Shown here: positions 25,960-34,246 of the stretch, one piece after another
Position numbering within the stretch: the first letter of the stretch is position 1
How the letters are laid out: each line of letters opens with the position of its first letter
NCBI GenBank assembly: GCA_021731025.1
Contig: JAKFYD010000038.1
Coordinates: forward strand, 1-46,046
From: Pseudobdellovibrionaceae bacterium
Lineage (GTDB): Bacteria; Bdellovibrionota; Bdellovibrionia; Bdellovibrionales; Bdellovibrionaceae
Length of the DNA: 46,046 nucleotides
Direction: 5' to 3'
Program-made: the position numbers and the translations under genes
The notes under the pieces: generated by a model
Told to the model about the DNA's origin: nothing
The model's database searches: none
What the model saw: only the letters and a program-made list of their open reading frames with translations

Positions 25960-26080
25960 AGCCTTCCATAAACTTTAAATCTCTGCGTTCTCCTCCCTCA
26001 GGCTCCCTGCGACTTGCATGAGCAAGCCTCAGTCGCCTTCAGTCGTGCGGCCTTGATCTTTAAAGTTTCTGGAAGGCTCT
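25958..26080. repeat. 123-base element with 22-bp inverted ends
   Basis: Left arm 25958-25979 (AGAGCCTTCCA, T, AAACTTTAAA) and right arm 26059-26080 pair over 22 positions with one mismatch. The interior contains further dyads: CTTGC-ATGA-GCAAG nested inside GCGAC/GTCGC. It separates two convergent genes, so bidirectional termination is possible, but the length and order suggest a mobile or structured repeat. Confidence 0.7.
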
Positions 26081-26092
26081 TAGATTTTTCGT

Positions 26093-28639
26093 TTAGGTTC
26101 CTTTGAGAAGAACGAGAGCTTTTTCTCGGACGACTTGGCTTGAGGCCCAGGCGGCGATGATGGCGCTGACGATGGATACTCCGACAACCGTTAAGATAAG
26201 GGTTTGCCAGTCGGCTTTGAATTTAATATCAAACATTTGTTGCATCATGATGGCACCCAAGAGAAGGCTAAGAAATGAGCCAAATAGACTTGCGACAAAA
26301 CTGATTAAAGTGAATTCAAAAACTAAAATCCATCGCAGCTGCGAAAAATGAGCGCCAAGGATTTTATACATATTCAGTTCCCAACGTCGGGATTCGACCT
26401 GGGTTTGAATGATGGAAAAAAGCACCACATAGCCAGTGATTAAAGCTAAGGCCGCCATCAATTCTAAAGACCAACTCATTTTCTCTGTGACTTGCAAAAT
26501 TTCTTCGACGGTTCTGCGGACATCCAACGCCGAAACATTGGGAAAGCTTTTTCCTAAAGCATTCATGATGAAATTCTTTTTGACTTCGGGCAGGTGGGGC
26601 AGAATGGCGATGTAGGTTTTAGGTGCATCGTTCAGAACGCCGTCTTGGATTAAAATAAAAAAATTGGGCTGAAAAGTGTTCCACTTCACTTGGCGAAAGG
26701 AAGCCACTTCGGCTTCGATCTCTACACCTTGAATATCGAAAATTAAACGATCCTTCAGGTGTAAGTCCATACGTTCTGCGAATTTTTTCTCTAAAGAAAT
26801 CAATGGCCTTTCTTGTTTTGCTGGATCAAATTTTTTGTCGATAGACGTTCCTTGATCGATTTCTTCGGAAGTTGATAATTGAGTTCGATAGGAAATATTA
26901 ACGCCCCGGTTGCGAGCACGGGCCGCAAGCTCGGCTTCACGAGTTTTAAAATTTTTCGGTTCAAAACTTCGTTCGTAATTTTCGCCATTGACCTTCAGAA
27001 TTCGTGCTCGAACCAAAGGTGAAATATTCAGAAGTGGAATTTGTTCACTCTGCAATTGAGTCTTAAGGGGCTCTAGCTGGTCATCCTGAATGTCGAACAG
27101 AAAAATGGAAGGCAATTTGGATTGAGCTTCGAAAGCAAGGTCGTGATTCAAACTGGTTTTCATCTGGGGAAGTAAATTAATTAATAAACTTCCAACGGCA
27201 ATCGCTAAAAAAACGGCCCAACTTTGGTTGCGTCGACGGGATAAACTTTTTAAACCAATTTGCAAATACCAGCGGGTGTTTTTAGGCCAGCGTCCAATAA
27301 GAGAGAAAAAAGCCCAAGATAAAAGGGTTAAAATCAGCACAAGTCCCACAAGGGACGCAAAGAAAATACTGCCGACCGAAAAGGAATTGCTCTGCCACAC
27401 GGAAAGGACATACAGAAAAATAAAAGCCGGAATAAACGCATAGGGCCTGTTGATTCGCAAATCGCTACTGAACTTTTCTTCGCTGAAAAGTTTTGCGGGT
27501 TTAAGATCATTCAGCTTCAGTAAATAGGGAACAGTGATAAGGATGCTGCTCAATGAGGCGACTAAATAGGTGAGCGCTAATGAGCTCAATGATAGTGTCG
27601 GCTTCATGTCTAAAGATGTCAGGTAAACAATAAAATTAGACACCAAGGGAAGTAAAAGATGAACTGCAACAACGGTGGGAATTAAACTGAGTAAGCCAAG
27701 AATAAAAATTTGAAGTAGATAAATCTTAAAAATAGAATCTCGATCCAGGCCAAGACTGCGATAAATGGCAATGTCTTTGATATGACGTGAAAGATACAAA
27801 CGATAAAGATAGGCTGCACCCAATGCGGAAAGCACAAGAGCAACCAAGGACACTAAAGCTAAAAAATCGGAAAGATAGTTCAGTTGCCGAGACGAATCTT
27901 CCCCGGCAGATGCAGGAGTATCCACGCGAAATGCAGGATCCTGGATTTGAGAATAAATCTGGCTTACCTTTTCAGTTAACTCTATGGGCTTATCGAATTT
28001 AAAGAGAAAGCTGTGAGTATAGGTGCTGCCAAATTTGATAAGACCTGTTTGTTTGAGAAGCTTGCGATCAATAAAAACTCGGGGAGCTAAACTGGTTAGG
28101 CGGAAAATTTGAGTGCTGTCCTTAATGACAAAATCGTCCAGAGTAAATTCGGTGTCACCGACTTTAAGTTTATCGCCGCTTTTTAAGTTCAGTTGATATT
28201 TCAATTCAGGATAAGCCCATACTTTGGCTCCCGTGAAGATAGCTTTTCCTGGAGTGGTTTCTTTTATAGTAAGGCCCGATTCGAGCTCGAGCTCGCCATA
28301 AAAAGGGTAGCTCTCGTCGATAGCCCGGATCGAGACCAGACGTGAACCTTCAGATGTCGAAAGCATAGCAAAAAAATCATAATTCTGAGCTTCTTTAACA
28401 TCGGGCCCAAGTACCTTGCGAACCGTATCGATTTCTTGAGGGCTGACTTCACGACGGACGTAAACGCTCAGATCAGCTGAAAGGATTTTCTTTGAATTTT
28501 CACCAATGTAATTTTGAATGGTCAGCTTGAATGAGTCGACAATAAGAAAACCCACTAAACCCAAACTGAGATTCATAATAAAAAATAAATTTAGTTTCCA
28601 GTTTCGGCGAATTTCACGCCCAGCAAATTTGAGTATCAC
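26093..28639 (-). CDS. ybbP: ABC transporter permease, YbbP/FtsX family
   Basis: An 848-aa membrane protein of the MacB/FtsX permease class. N-terminal transmembrane helix (LNLFFIMNLSLGLVGFLIVDSF), a large periplasmic domain (about 40-250), a group of helices (about 255-440), then a second FtsX-like unit (RRNQSWAVFLAIAVGSLLINLLPQM, a periplasmic region, and LELMAALALITGYVVLFSIIQTQVESRRWELNMYKILGA). This duplicated plan matches E. coli YbbP. GTG start overlaps the ybbA stop. With YbbA it should form a transporter or mechanotransmission complex; the substrate is unknown. Confidence 0.88.
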   Translation of the reverse strand: MILKFAGREIRRNWKLNLFFIMNLSLGLVGFLIVDSFKLTIQNYIGENSKKILSADLSVYVRREVSPQEIDTVRKVLGPDVKEAQNYDFFAMLSTSEGSRLVSIRAIDESYPFYGELELESGLTIKETTPGKAIFTGAKVWAYPELKYQLNLKSGDKLKVGDTEFTLDDFVIKDSTQIFRLTSLAPRVFIDRKLLKQTGLIKFGSTYTHSFLFKFDKPIELTEKVSQIYSQIQDPAFRVDTPASAGEDSSRQLNYLSDFLALVSLVALVLSALGAAYLYRLYLSRHIKDIAIYRSLGLDRDSIFKIYLLQIFILGLLSLIPTVVAVHLLLPLVSNFIVYLTSLDMKPTLSLSSLALTYLVASLSSILITVPYLLKLNDLKPAKLFSEEKFSSDLRINRPYAFIPAFIFLYVLSVWQSNSFSVGSIFFASLVGLVLILTLLSWAFFSLIGRWPKNTRWYLQIGLKSLSRRRNQSWAVFLAIAVGSLLINLLPQMKTSLNHDLAFEAQSKLPSIFLFDIQDDQLEPLKTQLQSEQIPLLNISPLVRARILKVNGENYERSFEPKNFKTREAELAARARNRGVNISYRTQLSTSEEIDQGTSIDKKFDPAKQERPLISLEKKFAERMDLHLKDRLIFDIQGVEIEAEVASFRQVKWNTFQPNFFILIQDGVLNDAPKTYIAILPHLPEVKKNFIMNALGKSFPNVSALDVRRTVEEILQVTEKMSWSLELMAALALITGYVVLFSIIQTQVESRRWELNMYKILGAHFSQLRWILVFEFTLISFVASLFGSFLSLLLGAIMMQQMFDIKFKADWQTLILTVVGVSIVSAIIAAWASSQVVREKALVLLKGT

Positions 28640-29307
28640 AAGGTGGTCTCGACCAAGTGGCCTTCTTTAAGGCGCAAGATGCGCTGGCACTGGCGGGCTA
28701 AATTTTCATTGTGAGTGACGATAAGAGTGGTGGCCCGATGCTGGCGAACGAGGTTTAAGAAAACAGTCATGACTTTTTCCCCAGTCTCGACATCTAAATT
28801 TCCACTGGGCTCATCGGCTAATAAAACTTTGGGTTGAGTCACTAAGGCGCGCGCAATGGCAACACGTTGGCATTCACCGCCGCTGAGTTGGTGAGGAAAA
28901 TGATCCAGGCGATGTCCTAATCCAAGCTCTTTTAATAAATTTTCTGCTCGCGACAAGGATTGGTTTTCGCCGATGATTTCTAAAGGCAGGCTGACATTTT
29001 CTAGTGCCGTCAGGTGCGATACCAAATGGTACTGTTGAAAAACTAAACTTAAATTTTTGGCACGAAATGAGGTTAAAGATTTTTCGTCCATAGGAACGAT
29101 ATCTTTTTTATCCAAATGTATTTCGCCCTCGTTAGGTTTTTCAAGCCCTGCGATCAGCGAGAGCAAAGTTGATTTTCCGCTGCCAGACTGTCCTAGGATA
29201 GCAACAATTTCCCCGGTATCGACTTTGGCATTTAACTGACGAAGAACTTCGATCTTCGCAGTTCCCTGGAAAAAATGCTTGGATAAATTCTTGATTTCTA
29301 AACTCAC
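28636..29307 (-). CDS. ybbA: ABC transporter ATP-binding protein, YbbA/LolD-like
   Basis: A 223-aa ATPase with Walker A GQSGSGKST, Q-loop VFQQYHLV, signature LSGGECQRVAIARAL, Walker B VLLADEPSGNLD and switch His in VTHNE. It energises the downstream FtsX-type permease. GTG start overlaps the tesA stop and its own stop overlaps ybbP, both as GTGA. Confidence 0.93.
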   Translation of the reverse strand: MSLEIKNLSKHFFQGTAKIEVLRQLNAKVDTGEIVAILGQSGSGKSTLLSLIAGLEKPNEGEIHLDKKDIVPMDEKSLTSFRAKNLSLVFQQYHLVSHLTALENVSLPLEIIGENQSLSRAENLLKELGLGHRLDHFPHQLSGGECQRVAIARALVTQPKVLLADEPSGNLDVETGEKVMTVFLNLVRQHRATTLIVTHNENLARQCQRILRLKEGHLVETTL

Positions 29308-29927
29308 AGAAGGTCCTTAATCGCAGAGTAAATGTTTTCAGAGATGATCTTGTGACCCTCTTCGTTGGGATGAATTCCATCCGCAAGATTGAATTTCGAA
29401 TTTCCACCGACCTTATCTAAAATAAATGGAATTAATTTTATTTTATATTTTTGGGACAGCTCGGGATAAATCTTTTTGAATCTTTCTGTGTAGTCCTTGC
29501 CATAATTAGGAGGCATGTAGAGCCCGCCAAGAACAACAGTAATTTTTTCTTCCTGAATCATCTCGATAATCTTAGACAGATTTTTTTTACTCTCTTCCGG
29601 TTTCAACCCGCGAAGTCCATCGTTAGCGCCTAAGATGACCAAAATTATTTTTGGTTTAGATTCAGCTTTCTTTTGATTCAATATCCACTTCAAACGTCCT
29701 GGTCCTGAAGCTGTCGTTGATCCACTTATTCCTGCATTCACTACGGTCCAGGATTTTCCATCAGCTTTAATTTTTTTCTCGAGCAAAGCAGGGAACGCTG
29801 AATCTTTACTAACGCCGTAGCCTTCGGTCAGCGAGTCGCCCATGACAATTAATTTATCTTCGGCCCGCGATTGAATTTGGAAGAAAAAAGTCAGAATAAA
29901 AAAGAGAATGTAAAAACGTTTCATCAT
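29304..29927 (-). CDS. tesA: GDSL/SGNH esterase, TesA-like lysophospholipase
   Basis: A 207-aa periplasmic SGNH hydrolase (acyl-CoA thioesterase I / lysophospholipase L1). Signal peptide FYILFFILTFFFQIQSRA; catalytic Ser in VMGDSLTEGYG, block II Gly in NAGISGST, Asn in ILGANDGLRG, and Asp-x-x-His in LADGIHPNEEG. In E. coli tesA also adjoins ybbA-ybbP, there divergently; here the three form an operon. ATG 29927 or 29924. No clear Shine-Dalgarno. Confidence 0.93.
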   Translation of the reverse strand: MMKRFYILFFILTFFFQIQSRAEDKLIVMGDSLTEGYGVSKDSAFPALLEKKIKADGKSWTVVNAGISGSTTASGPGRLKWILNQKKAESKPKIILVILGANDGLRGLKPEESKKNLSKIIEMIQEEKITVVLGGLYMPPNYGKDYTERFKKIYPELSQKYKIKLIPFILDKVGGNSKFNLADGIHPNEEGHKIISENIYSAIKDLL

Positions 29928-29945
29928 GGAGGAAGCTTAATAAAA

Positions 29946-29970
29946 AAAACCCGTCTTGTGGACGGGTTTT
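29946..29970 (-). terminator. Rho-independent terminator after the RNA-binding protein gene
   Basis: Ten-base stem AAAACCCGTC / GACGGGTTTT with a 5-base loop. On the minus strand it is followed by a run of T (complement of the A-tract at 29942-29949), the standard form. It ends the RRM gene transcript just before tesA. Confidence 0.9.
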
Positions 29971-29996
29971 CTTATATATTTTAATTTTAATAGAGC

Positions 29997-30362
29997 TTAG
30001 TAACGGTTTCCGCCGCCACCACCGCCGCCGAATCCGCCGCGTCGTTGGCCACCGCCGCCGCCGCCACCACCGAAACCACCACGTCGTGGTCCGCCACCGC
30101 CGCCTTCGCGGGGAGCTTGAGGTCGTGCTTCAGAAACATTGATCGCGCGTCCATCAAACTGAGCGCCATTGAGTTTAGAGATCGCTGCTTCAGCTTCGCT
30201 GTCGTCAGCCATTTCAACAAACCCAAAACCTTTGCTTCTTCCAGTGTCACGGTCTGTGATCACTTTTGCAGAATCGACTGCACCAAACTCAGCAAATTTT
30301 GATTGCAATGCTGAATCATCGATACTGAATGGGAGATTTCCCACGTATAACTTCTTACCCAC
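29997..30362 (-). CDS. RRM RNA-binding protein with glycine-rich tail
   Basis: A 121-aa protein with one RRM: RNP2 KLYVGNLPF at the N-terminus, RNP1 GRSKGFGFVEM, and DGRAINVSEARP closing the fold. About 40 residues of Gly/Arg repeats follow (GGFGGGGGGG, QRRGGF). Such proteins act as RNA chaperones, often in cold response. GTG start at 30362 with GAGGAGG Shine-Dalgarno. It has its own strong terminator. Confidence 0.93.
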   Translation of the reverse strand: MGKKLYVGNLPFSIDDSALQSKFAEFGAVDSAKVITDRDTGRSKGFGFVEMADDSEAEAAISKLNGAQFDGRAINVSEARPQAPREGGGGGPRRGGFGGGGGGGGQRRGGFGGGGGGGNRY

Positions 30363-30493
30363 TTTTCCTCCTCGTTTTTGTGGACACCGCGGAAGCCATG
30401 AGTCGGAACAGAACGAACCAGATCCACACGAACACTCACACGGAATAACTCGTCCAAACTAACACAGGGGGTTGAAAAGTAAAGCGGAAAATA

Positions 30494-30979
30494 TTACGAC
30501 CTCATATTATTAAACTGCAAAGGAATATCGAATTGTCCCTTCTTTAAAAGGCCCATGGCCGTTTGCAATTCGTCGATGCTTTTGGAATTGACTCGAACTT
30601 TGTCGTCCACAATTTGGGCCTGGACTTTCAGTTTAGCGTCTTTAAGGTTGGCTATAATCGTTTTTGCGACTTCTTTTTCAATTCCTTGAGCTAGACTGAT
30701 CTTTTGACGTATCAATTTGCCCCCTGCCGGTTCAGCCTTTTCAAACTTTAAGACCTTCATATCGATTCCACGTTTATGAAAGCGAGACTGCAAAATACTT
30801 TTCATGGCTTCCATGCGGTATTCATCATCGCCGATAAGCACAATCTCTTTTCGGTCCCATTTAATTTCTGTTTCAGTGCCTTTGAAATCAAAGCGCCCTT
30901 CAATTTCTTTCCGGGCTTGGTTGATAGCATTATCAGCTTCTTGAATATCAATTTCTGAAACAATATCAAAAGATGGCAT
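30494..30979 (-). CDS. yajQ: YajQ family nucleotide-binding protein
   Basis: 161 aa, full length for the family (UPF0234). Opening MPSFDIVSEIDIQEADNAINQARKEIEGRFDFKGT and closing KSIDELQTAMGLLKKGQFDIPLQFNNMRS are characteristic. Some YajQ proteins bind cyclic di-GMP and act as regulators. Strong AAAGGAGG Shine-Dalgarno. It lies 20 bases after slyD in the same direction, probably one transcript. Confidence 0.95.
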   Translation of the reverse strand: MPSFDIVSEIDIQEADNAINQARKEIEGRFDFKGTETEIKWDRKEIVLIGDDEYRMEAMKSILQSRFHKRGIDMKVLKFEKAEPAGGKLIRQKISLAQGIEKEVAKTIIANLKDAKLKVQAQIVDDKVRVNSKSIDELQTAMGLLKKGQFDIPLQFNNMRS

Positions 30980-30999
30980 TCGTCATCCTCCTTTGTTGT

Positions 31000-31476
31000 T
31001 TAGTGATGACTGTGTCCATGCAAACCGTGCGCATGGCCATGGGCTAATTCTTCCGAAGTTGCTTCACGAACTAAAACCATTTCAACATCAAATTCGAGAG
31101 CCTGACCAGCTAATGGATGATTTCCATCTAAGGTTACAGTTTCATCATTCATCTGAGTGATACGAACAACTTTTGTTTGTTCCCCTAAATCCAAACGCAA
31201 ATAGCCGCCGACTTTGAGATCAGGAATATGGGCCAGCTCTTTTTTAGCCACGTCCATTTTCATTTTTTCTTCGGGCATTCCGTAGGCTTCTTCCGCTGCA
31301 AGTTTTACATTCTTTTTCTGACCTTCAAGCAAATCTTTAATCTGGTCTTCAAGGGCGGGAATGATTTGACCTGCACCTTCAAGAAATGTCAGGGGTTGGT
31401 CTTTCTCGGAAGAGTCAATTAGTTCTCCGTCCTTAGACTTTAGGGTGTACTGAATAGCGAAAACTCGACGTTTCAC
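31000..31476 (-). CDS. slyD: SlyD-like FKBP peptidyl-prolyl isomerase
   Basis: 158 aa. FKBP domain (QYTLKSKDGELIDSS, PLTFLEGAGQIIPALEDQI, GNHPLAGQALEFDVEMV) with an inserted chaperone flap (KLAAEEAYGMPEEKMKMDVAKKEL) and a His-rich nickel-binding tail (HGHAHGLHGHSHH), as in SlyD. GTG at 31476 is preceded by AAAGGAG at ideal spacing; the TTG at 31491 lies before that ribosome-binding site and is rejected. Confidence 0.94.
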   Translation of the reverse strand: MKRRVFAIQYTLKSKDGELIDSSEKDQPLTFLEGAGQIIPALEDQIKDLLEGQKKNVKLAAEEAYGMPEEKMKMDVAKKELAHIPDLKVGGYLRLDLGEQTKVVRITQMNDETVTLDGNHPLAGQALEFDVEMVLVREATSEELAHGHAHGLHGHSHH

Positions 31477-31607
31477 ATTGGCTCCTTTCAAAATTGTTTT
31501 CCCACCCTAATCATTTTTTCAGAGGAAAAACAATATATAACCACAGACCCTCTTGAATTCGTAATGAAGGACACGCTATAATTAGTTTAAGTGCCCGAGG
31601 GGGGTCC

Positions 31608-32141
31608 TTGCACATAAAGACTTCGGTGAGATCTCTATTGCTCAATTCGAGTTACGAACCGATGCGAATCGTGAGTTGGCAGAAAGCCTTGATACTGTGG
31701 TTCCAAGGAAAAGTGGAAATTCTCGAGTATCACAATATCTTTGCTCGTTCCGCTCGAGCTAGTTTCCAATTACCCAGTGTCATTCGCTTGAAAGCCTATG
31801 TTCGGCCTCGAATTTCCGAAGGCGTAAGGTTTTGTCGAGAAAACGTCTACATTCGAGACAGTTTTACATGCCAGTACTGTGGGGACCAATTGCCAGCAAA
31901 GCATTTAACCTTGGATCACGTCATACCGGTCTCCCATAAGGGCAAAAAGAGCTGGACCAATGTCGTATCAGCTTGCCGCGAATGCAATCAGCGGAAGGCC
32001 AATCGGACGCCGAAGCAAGCCGAGATGCCCTTACTCAAAGAGCCTCGAGCTCCGGTTTGGTTACCTGTGATTGAATTTGAAATAAAACCCGGGCAAGTTC
32101 CCGAAGGTTGGTTACAGTATTTGCGGTACAAAGCCGGATGA
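31608..32141 (+). CDS. HNH endonuclease family protein
   Basis: A 177-aa protein of the chromosomal HNH family. N-terminal LLLNSSYEPMRIVSWQKALILWFQGKVEIL precedes the nuclease core FTCQYCGDQLPAKHLTLDHVIPVSHKGKKSWTNVVSACRECNQRKANRTP, with two CxxC zinc pairs, catalytic DH and the N-H of the betabetaalpha-metal fold. TTG start at 31608 after GAGGGGGG. It is the first gene of a four-gene overlapping operon. Role unknown; members are common in single copy in delta-type proteobacteria. Confidence 0.88.
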   Translation: MHIKTSVRSLLLNSSYEPMRIVSWQKALILWFQGKVEILEYHNIFARSARASFQLPSVIRLKAYVRPRISEGVRFCRENVYIRDSFTCQYCGDQLPAKHLTLDHVIPVSHKGKKSWTNVVSACRECNQRKANRTPKQAEMPLLKEPRAPVWLPVIEFEIKPGQVPEGWLQYLRYKAG

Positions 32142-32593
32142 ATACTCAAGGGACAATTCGACAGATCAGTGCGAAAGAAACTTTGTCCCTCCGACATAAA
32201 GTCTTAAAACCCCATGTGAGTCTTGAAGAGTGTATTAATCCCGAAGACAGTGAGCCCAGCACTTTCCACTTGGGATTATTTTTTAAAGATCATTTGGTCA
32301 GCATCGTTTCATTTTCATATCAAGCCTGTCCCTTGATGAGTGCTGGCGCCCCTTATCGCTTGCGAGGAATGGCGACGGACGAAAAATATCGCAGCCAAGG
32401 TTTCGGCAATGAGCTCGTTAACTTTGCTCAAGGTTTATTGAGGTATAAACGCTGTGATCTAATTTGGTGCAACGCTCGTATTAAGGCTACTCCCTTCTAC
32501 GAAAATCTAGGTTTTCGGGGATTAGGAAATCTATTTGAGCTCCCAGGAATTGGTACACATAAAGTCATGTACAAGATCTTGAATCCTCGCTAA
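32138..32593 (+). CDS. GNAT family N-acetyltransferase
   Basis: 151 aa from ATG 32138, overlapping the HNH stop (ATGA). Acetyl-CoA-binding motif A is RLRGMATDEKYRSQGFGNELV; motif B is FYENLGFRGLGNLFELPGIGTHKVMYK. Substrate unknown. Confidence 0.88.
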   Translation: MNTQGTIRQISAKETLSLRHKVLKPHVSLEECINPEDSEPSTFHLGLFFKDHLVSIVSFSYQACPLMSAGAPYRLRGMATDEKYRSQGFGNELVNFAQGLLRYKRCDLIWCNARIKATPFYENLGFRGLGNLFELPGIGTHKVMYKILNPR

Positions 32594-32602
32594 CCTCGAA
32601 GG

Positions 32603-34246
32603 ATGAAACCTGATATTCAAAAGACTTTATTTCAAGTTATCACCAGGATAATCAGCGAAACGAATGGAATTAGTTTAGTCGACACCCTGGACCTTCTGCT
32701 GACCTCGGACCTGCAGCAACAGAGCCCTGAAGCCTATCAGGCCGTTGTAGAATTTCATAAGCTGATTGATCATTTTAAAACCAATAAAGCTCAAATCACT
32801 TTGCTGTTAGAGCACCAAGTTTCAAAAGCCTTTTTTGAGTTTTTTAAAAACTTTCCACTGAAATACAATGAAGAGCATATTCATTTAACGGGGGCTTTAA
32901 CCTCGGAATTTTTATTTCCTCACGTTAAAAAGCTTCTCGAAGGTCCGCAAAAATCAATTTATGAAGAAAAAATCAAACAAGTTTACGGTGAAAAATCGAT
33001 TCCTATTAAAACCGCTCAGGATGTTGATAAATTAATTCGACTGAAAGAGAATGAAGGCTTTTCCACTTACTTAAAAATTCTTTATTTACCCTCTTTGATT
33101 TTTATCTCTAAAGAGATTCACGCCGAAGCAGCTTATCATTTGGCGAAAGAACTTTATACAAAATATAACGTTGGTAAAATCAGATTGAAGTTCTCTTTAT
33201 CTCGTTCGACCTCCAGCCAGAGCGAACAAATCCCAGGTCTGGGACAGATCACCTCGGAAGATGTGGTTCTGGGTTTGTTTGAAGGCTTTCAAAAGTTTCG
33301 AAAAGAAAATCCAGATTTTAATTTTGTTCTTTCGCCTTCGTTCCGCAAAGAGGCTCATCATTTTGATCCTAAGAATTTTAAAACTCGTCGCGAACATTTC
33401 ATGAGTCAGATTAACGAGATCATTCGCATGATCGATAAATATCCAGGGCTTGCAGAGCATATGACTGATGTTGATACAGTCGGGGATGAAAAGGAACTTT
33501 ATCGCAAAGAACATTTCAATGAAATGCAGTCAGGCTTTCGCAAACTGCACTACCGCGGTTTTAAAATTCGTTCGCATCACGGTGAAACTTTTCACACTTT
33601 GAAAAAAGGAATCCAGGCTGTCGATAATGCCATGAATATCTGGCATATCGATACGCTCGAGCACGGAATCAGTTTGGGCATTAATCCCAATTTTTACTTT
33701 CAAAGAGTTTATCAAGAGGCTTTGAAGAAAAATCAGAAATCTCTGCCCATCACCACTGAAGATGCCATTCACCGTGAATTGATCGAATTAGATTGGAGAA
33801 ATTCTTCCTCCGTCTTAGATAAACTTCTATCCGGAAAAATATTGGATGAAAGTGAACATCTGCTTTTCTTGAAGGCCAAGTTTCATACGGCACGAGAAGT
33901 GGAAACCTACCAGCATGATGTGCTGAATCGCCTTATTCAAAAAGATGTCGCTCTGATTTCATTGCCCTCATCGAACAATAAATTAACAGGAAAATTTGAA
34001 GACTATAAAGATCATCCTTTTTCATGGTGGGAAAAGAAGGGTGTTCAATTGGGCGTTGGAACTGATAACTACGTGACTTTAAATACCAACTTTATTCAAG
34101 AAATGCTGATTCTTCTTTATACCGACGCCGACGATTTAAAGATCACAAAATTACTGATGGTGGTGACCGGTGAAACACGGCGACCTTTAATCAGCCATTA
34201 CCTCTGGAAGATGAGAAAGAAAATCGATTCCGAGGTCAAAGGGTGA
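32603..34246 (+). CDS. Adenosine deaminase superfamily protein
   Basis: 547 aa, longer than common adenosine deaminases (about 330-350 aa as I recall). Metal and substrate motifs are all present: HIHLTGAL (first His pair), SHHGETF (His and catalytic Glu), DTLEHGISLG, SLPSSNNKLTG, and GVGTDNYVTLNT (Asp ligand; Asn replaces the usual second Asp). It likely deaminates adenosine or a related purine, useful for scavenging. The N-terminal 90 residues and an internal insertion have no match I know. It lies 9 bases after the GNAT gene and overlaps ampG. Confidence 0.8.
   Translation: MKPDIQKTLFQVITRIISETNGISLVDTLDLLLTSDLQQQSPEAYQAVVEFHKLIDHFKTNKAQITLLLEHQVSKAFFEFFKNFPLKYNEEHIHLTGALTSEFLFPHVKKLLEGPQKSIYEEKIKQVYGEKSIPIKTAQDVDKLIRLKENEGFSTYLKILYLPSLIFISKEIHAEAAYHLAKELYTKYNVGKIRLKFSLSRSTSSQSEQIPGLGQITSEDVVLGLFEGFQKFRKENPDFNFVLSPSFRKEAHHFDPKNFKTRREHFMSQINEIIRMIDKYPGLAEHMTDVDTVGDEKELYRKEHFNEMQSGFRKLHYRGFKIRSHHGETFHTLKKGIQAVDNAMNIWHIDTLEHGISLGINPNFYFQRVYQEALKKNQKSLPITTEDAIHRELIELDWRNSSSVLDKLLSGKILDESEHLLFLKAKFHTAREVETYQHDVLNRLIQKDVALISLPSSNNKLTGKFEDYKDHPFSWWEKKGVQLGVGTDNYVTLNTNFIQEMLILLYTDADDLKITKLLMVVTGETRRPLISHYLWKMRKKIDSEVKG

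Noticed and set aside
25958-26080. Integron attC site
   Set aside because: No clear GTTRRRY-type core pair at the ends and no integron integrase nearby.
29987-30302. Ala/Val/Asp-rich and Thr/Ala-rich ORFs over the RRM gene
   Set aside because: They are other-frame readings of the Gly/Arg-codon repeats of the RNA-binding protein.
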